This document shows, in pieces, positions 63,408-64,000 of a stretch of 64,000 bases of DNA; the first letter of the stretch is position 1; each line of letters opens with the position of its first letter. A model generated the notes under the pieces. It saw only the letters and a list, made by a program, of their open reading frames with translations. It ran no database searches and was not told where the DNA came from. Source of the stretch: Dehalococcoidia bacterium (GTDB taxonomy: Bacteria > Chloroflexota > Dehalococcoidia > UBA2979). Made by a program: the position numbers and the translations under genes. The DNA lies in NCBI GenBank assembly GCA_023228825.1, contig JALOAL010000005.1, positions 1 through 64,000 of the forward strand, in the 5' to 3' direction.

Positions 63408-63656
63408 TTAGGACCTCACCTTGAGTTTGCCGCGCTGGCGCATCATGCGGCGCGTGCGTTCGTCAATGAAGTTGCCGATCGCCTCGTTCAGGTGCTCCGT
63501 GAACTCGTCCAGGCCGGAGGTCGCCAACGCATGGTCGCGGCGCCATTCCCGGATCTGGTCCTTGGTCTCTTCCGAGAGGTCGACGTGGTCCAGCACGCTC
63601 GAGGTGACGAGCGAGAGCACCACGTGCGCCTCTTCCGTGTTCAGGACAACGTTCAT
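63408..63656 (-). CDS. Small helical protein, paralogue 1
   Basis: An 82-residue, charged and helical protein with a basic tail (RTRRMMRQRGKLKVRS). It is paralogous to the gene directly downstream (see that entry) and sits between two enoyl-CoA hydratase genes. No family recognised; a regulatory or adaptor role is a guess. Confidence 0.55.
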   Translation of the reverse strand: MNVVLNTEEAHVVLSLVTSSVLDHVDLSEETKDQIREWRRDHALATSGLDEFTEHLNEAIGNFIDERTRRMMRQRGKLKVRS

Positions 63657-63740
63657 CCTGCCCCTTCCTGTTCCTGTTCCCTCCGGCCCCGTGGCCGGCC
63701 CGCCTCCGATGACTGTACCGAAGGCTGCCCACGCGTGAGC

Positions 63741-64000
63741 CTACTCGCCGATGAAGTTTGGCGGGCGCTTTTCCGCAAAGGCGCGCACGCCTTCCGCGCG
63801 GTCCGCTGTGGACTGCAGCAGCACCGTCAGGTCTAACTCGTAGCGCAGCGCGGCCGCCAGGGGCATCTCCACCCCGCGGTGCACCGCCTCCTTCGCCAGG
63901 CGCGTGGCGATGGGGCCGCGCTGGGCCACCTCCGCCGCGATCGCCTGCGCGTGCGCCACCACCTCGGACGGTTGCACCACCGCAGACACGAGGCCGATGC
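63741..64000 (-). CDS. Enoyl-CoA hydratase family protein, 5' part beyond window
   Basis: The C-terminal part (about 86 residues) of another crotonase-family enzyme: GLVSAVVQPSEVVAHAQAIA, GPIATRLAKEAVHRG and the closing TADRAEGVRAFAEKRPPNF, typical of enoyl-CoA hydratases. The gene runs off the right edge, so its active site is not visible. It is upstream of the two small paralogues in the same direction. Confidence 0.85.
   Translation of the reverse strand, partial: IGLVSAVVQPSEVVAHAQAIAAEVAQRGPIATRLAKEAVHRGVEMPLAAALRYELDLTVLLQSTADRAEGVRAFAEKRPPNFIGE

Overview
This is a densely coded, high-G+C bacterial chromosome segment. No tRNA, rRNA, CRISPR array or complete mobile element was recognised. 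The gene set fits a Gram-positive-like or monoderm aerobic or facultative heterotroph: an F-type ATP synthase operon, Rex, MenB (menaquinone), ETF with an HdrD-like ETF:quinone oxidoreductase, several acyl-CoA enzymes, lipoproteins with Thr/Pro-rich linkers, and peptidoglycan genes (murA, murI, mreB). My best inference is a high-GC member of the Chloroflexota, Dehalococcoidia-like; an actinobacterium is a weaker alternative. This was judged from protein families only.

Layout. 0.1-5.7 kb (minus): a lipid-transfer-type thiolase with a DUF35 partner, a small membrane protein, then a tight operon of an inositol-monophosphatase-family enzyme, a DehI-like protein, an SCO1664-type PI3/4-kinase-like protein and a NIPSNAP-like protein. 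5.8-8.3 kb (plus): a small membrane protein, a solitary Dam-like methyltransferase and a 2-hydroxyacid dehydrogenase. 8.5-12.2 kb (minus): Ldh-family dehydrogenase, HpaI-type aldolase, a second hydroxyacid dehydrogenase and an orphan OmpR-type response regulator. 12.5-14.9 kb: pabB-pabC. 14.9-16.2 kb (plus): VanZ-like protein and rex, with a candidate Rex operator. 16.3-36.2 kb is one long minus-strand series: an ABC-2 exporter, mreB, murA, a ribbon-helix-helix/SPFH pair, the ATP synthase operon (atpI-like, B, E, F, H, A, G, D, C) with a terminator and a candidate Rex site in its promoter, a bifunctional nuclease, DUF951, pyrF, murI, and a DUF4129/DUF58/MoxR module.

36.6-50.1 kb is mixed: a small secreted protein, an EEP-fold enzyme, DinB, GltD, lipoproteins, menB, and cinA overlapped by a lower-GC nuclease-like gene that looks recently acquired. 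A VOC gene broken by a frameshift, a tiny zinc ribbon, two tandem beta-propeller lipoproteins, a metallo-beta-lactamase-fold hydrolase and an SdpI-like protein follow. 50.3-54.5 kb (minus) holds a CbbQ/NorQ-type AAA ATPase and a giant VWA protein with no recognisable client nearby. 54.5-64 kb (minus) holds dephospho-CoA kinase with a histone-H1-like tail, etfBA, the membrane ETF oxidoreductase, an acyl-CoA ligase, a Rieske-fold-like protein that has lost all cluster ligands, two enoyl-CoA hydratases and a pair of small paralogous proteins between them.

How they work together. Acyl-CoA ligase, hydratases and thiolase feed fatty or aromatic acyl-CoA oxidation. ETF and the membrane oxidoreductase pass electrons to menaquinone, whose synthesis includes MenB. 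The ATP synthase uses the resulting gradient, and Rex, sensing NADH/NAD+, may tie the atp operon to redox state. The most notable items are the client-less AAA/VWA pair, the CoaE-H1 fusion, the ligand-free Rieske-like protein, the possible Rex control of atp, the fosfomycin-resistant-type MurA (Cys to Asp) and the nuclease-like gene overlapping cinA.
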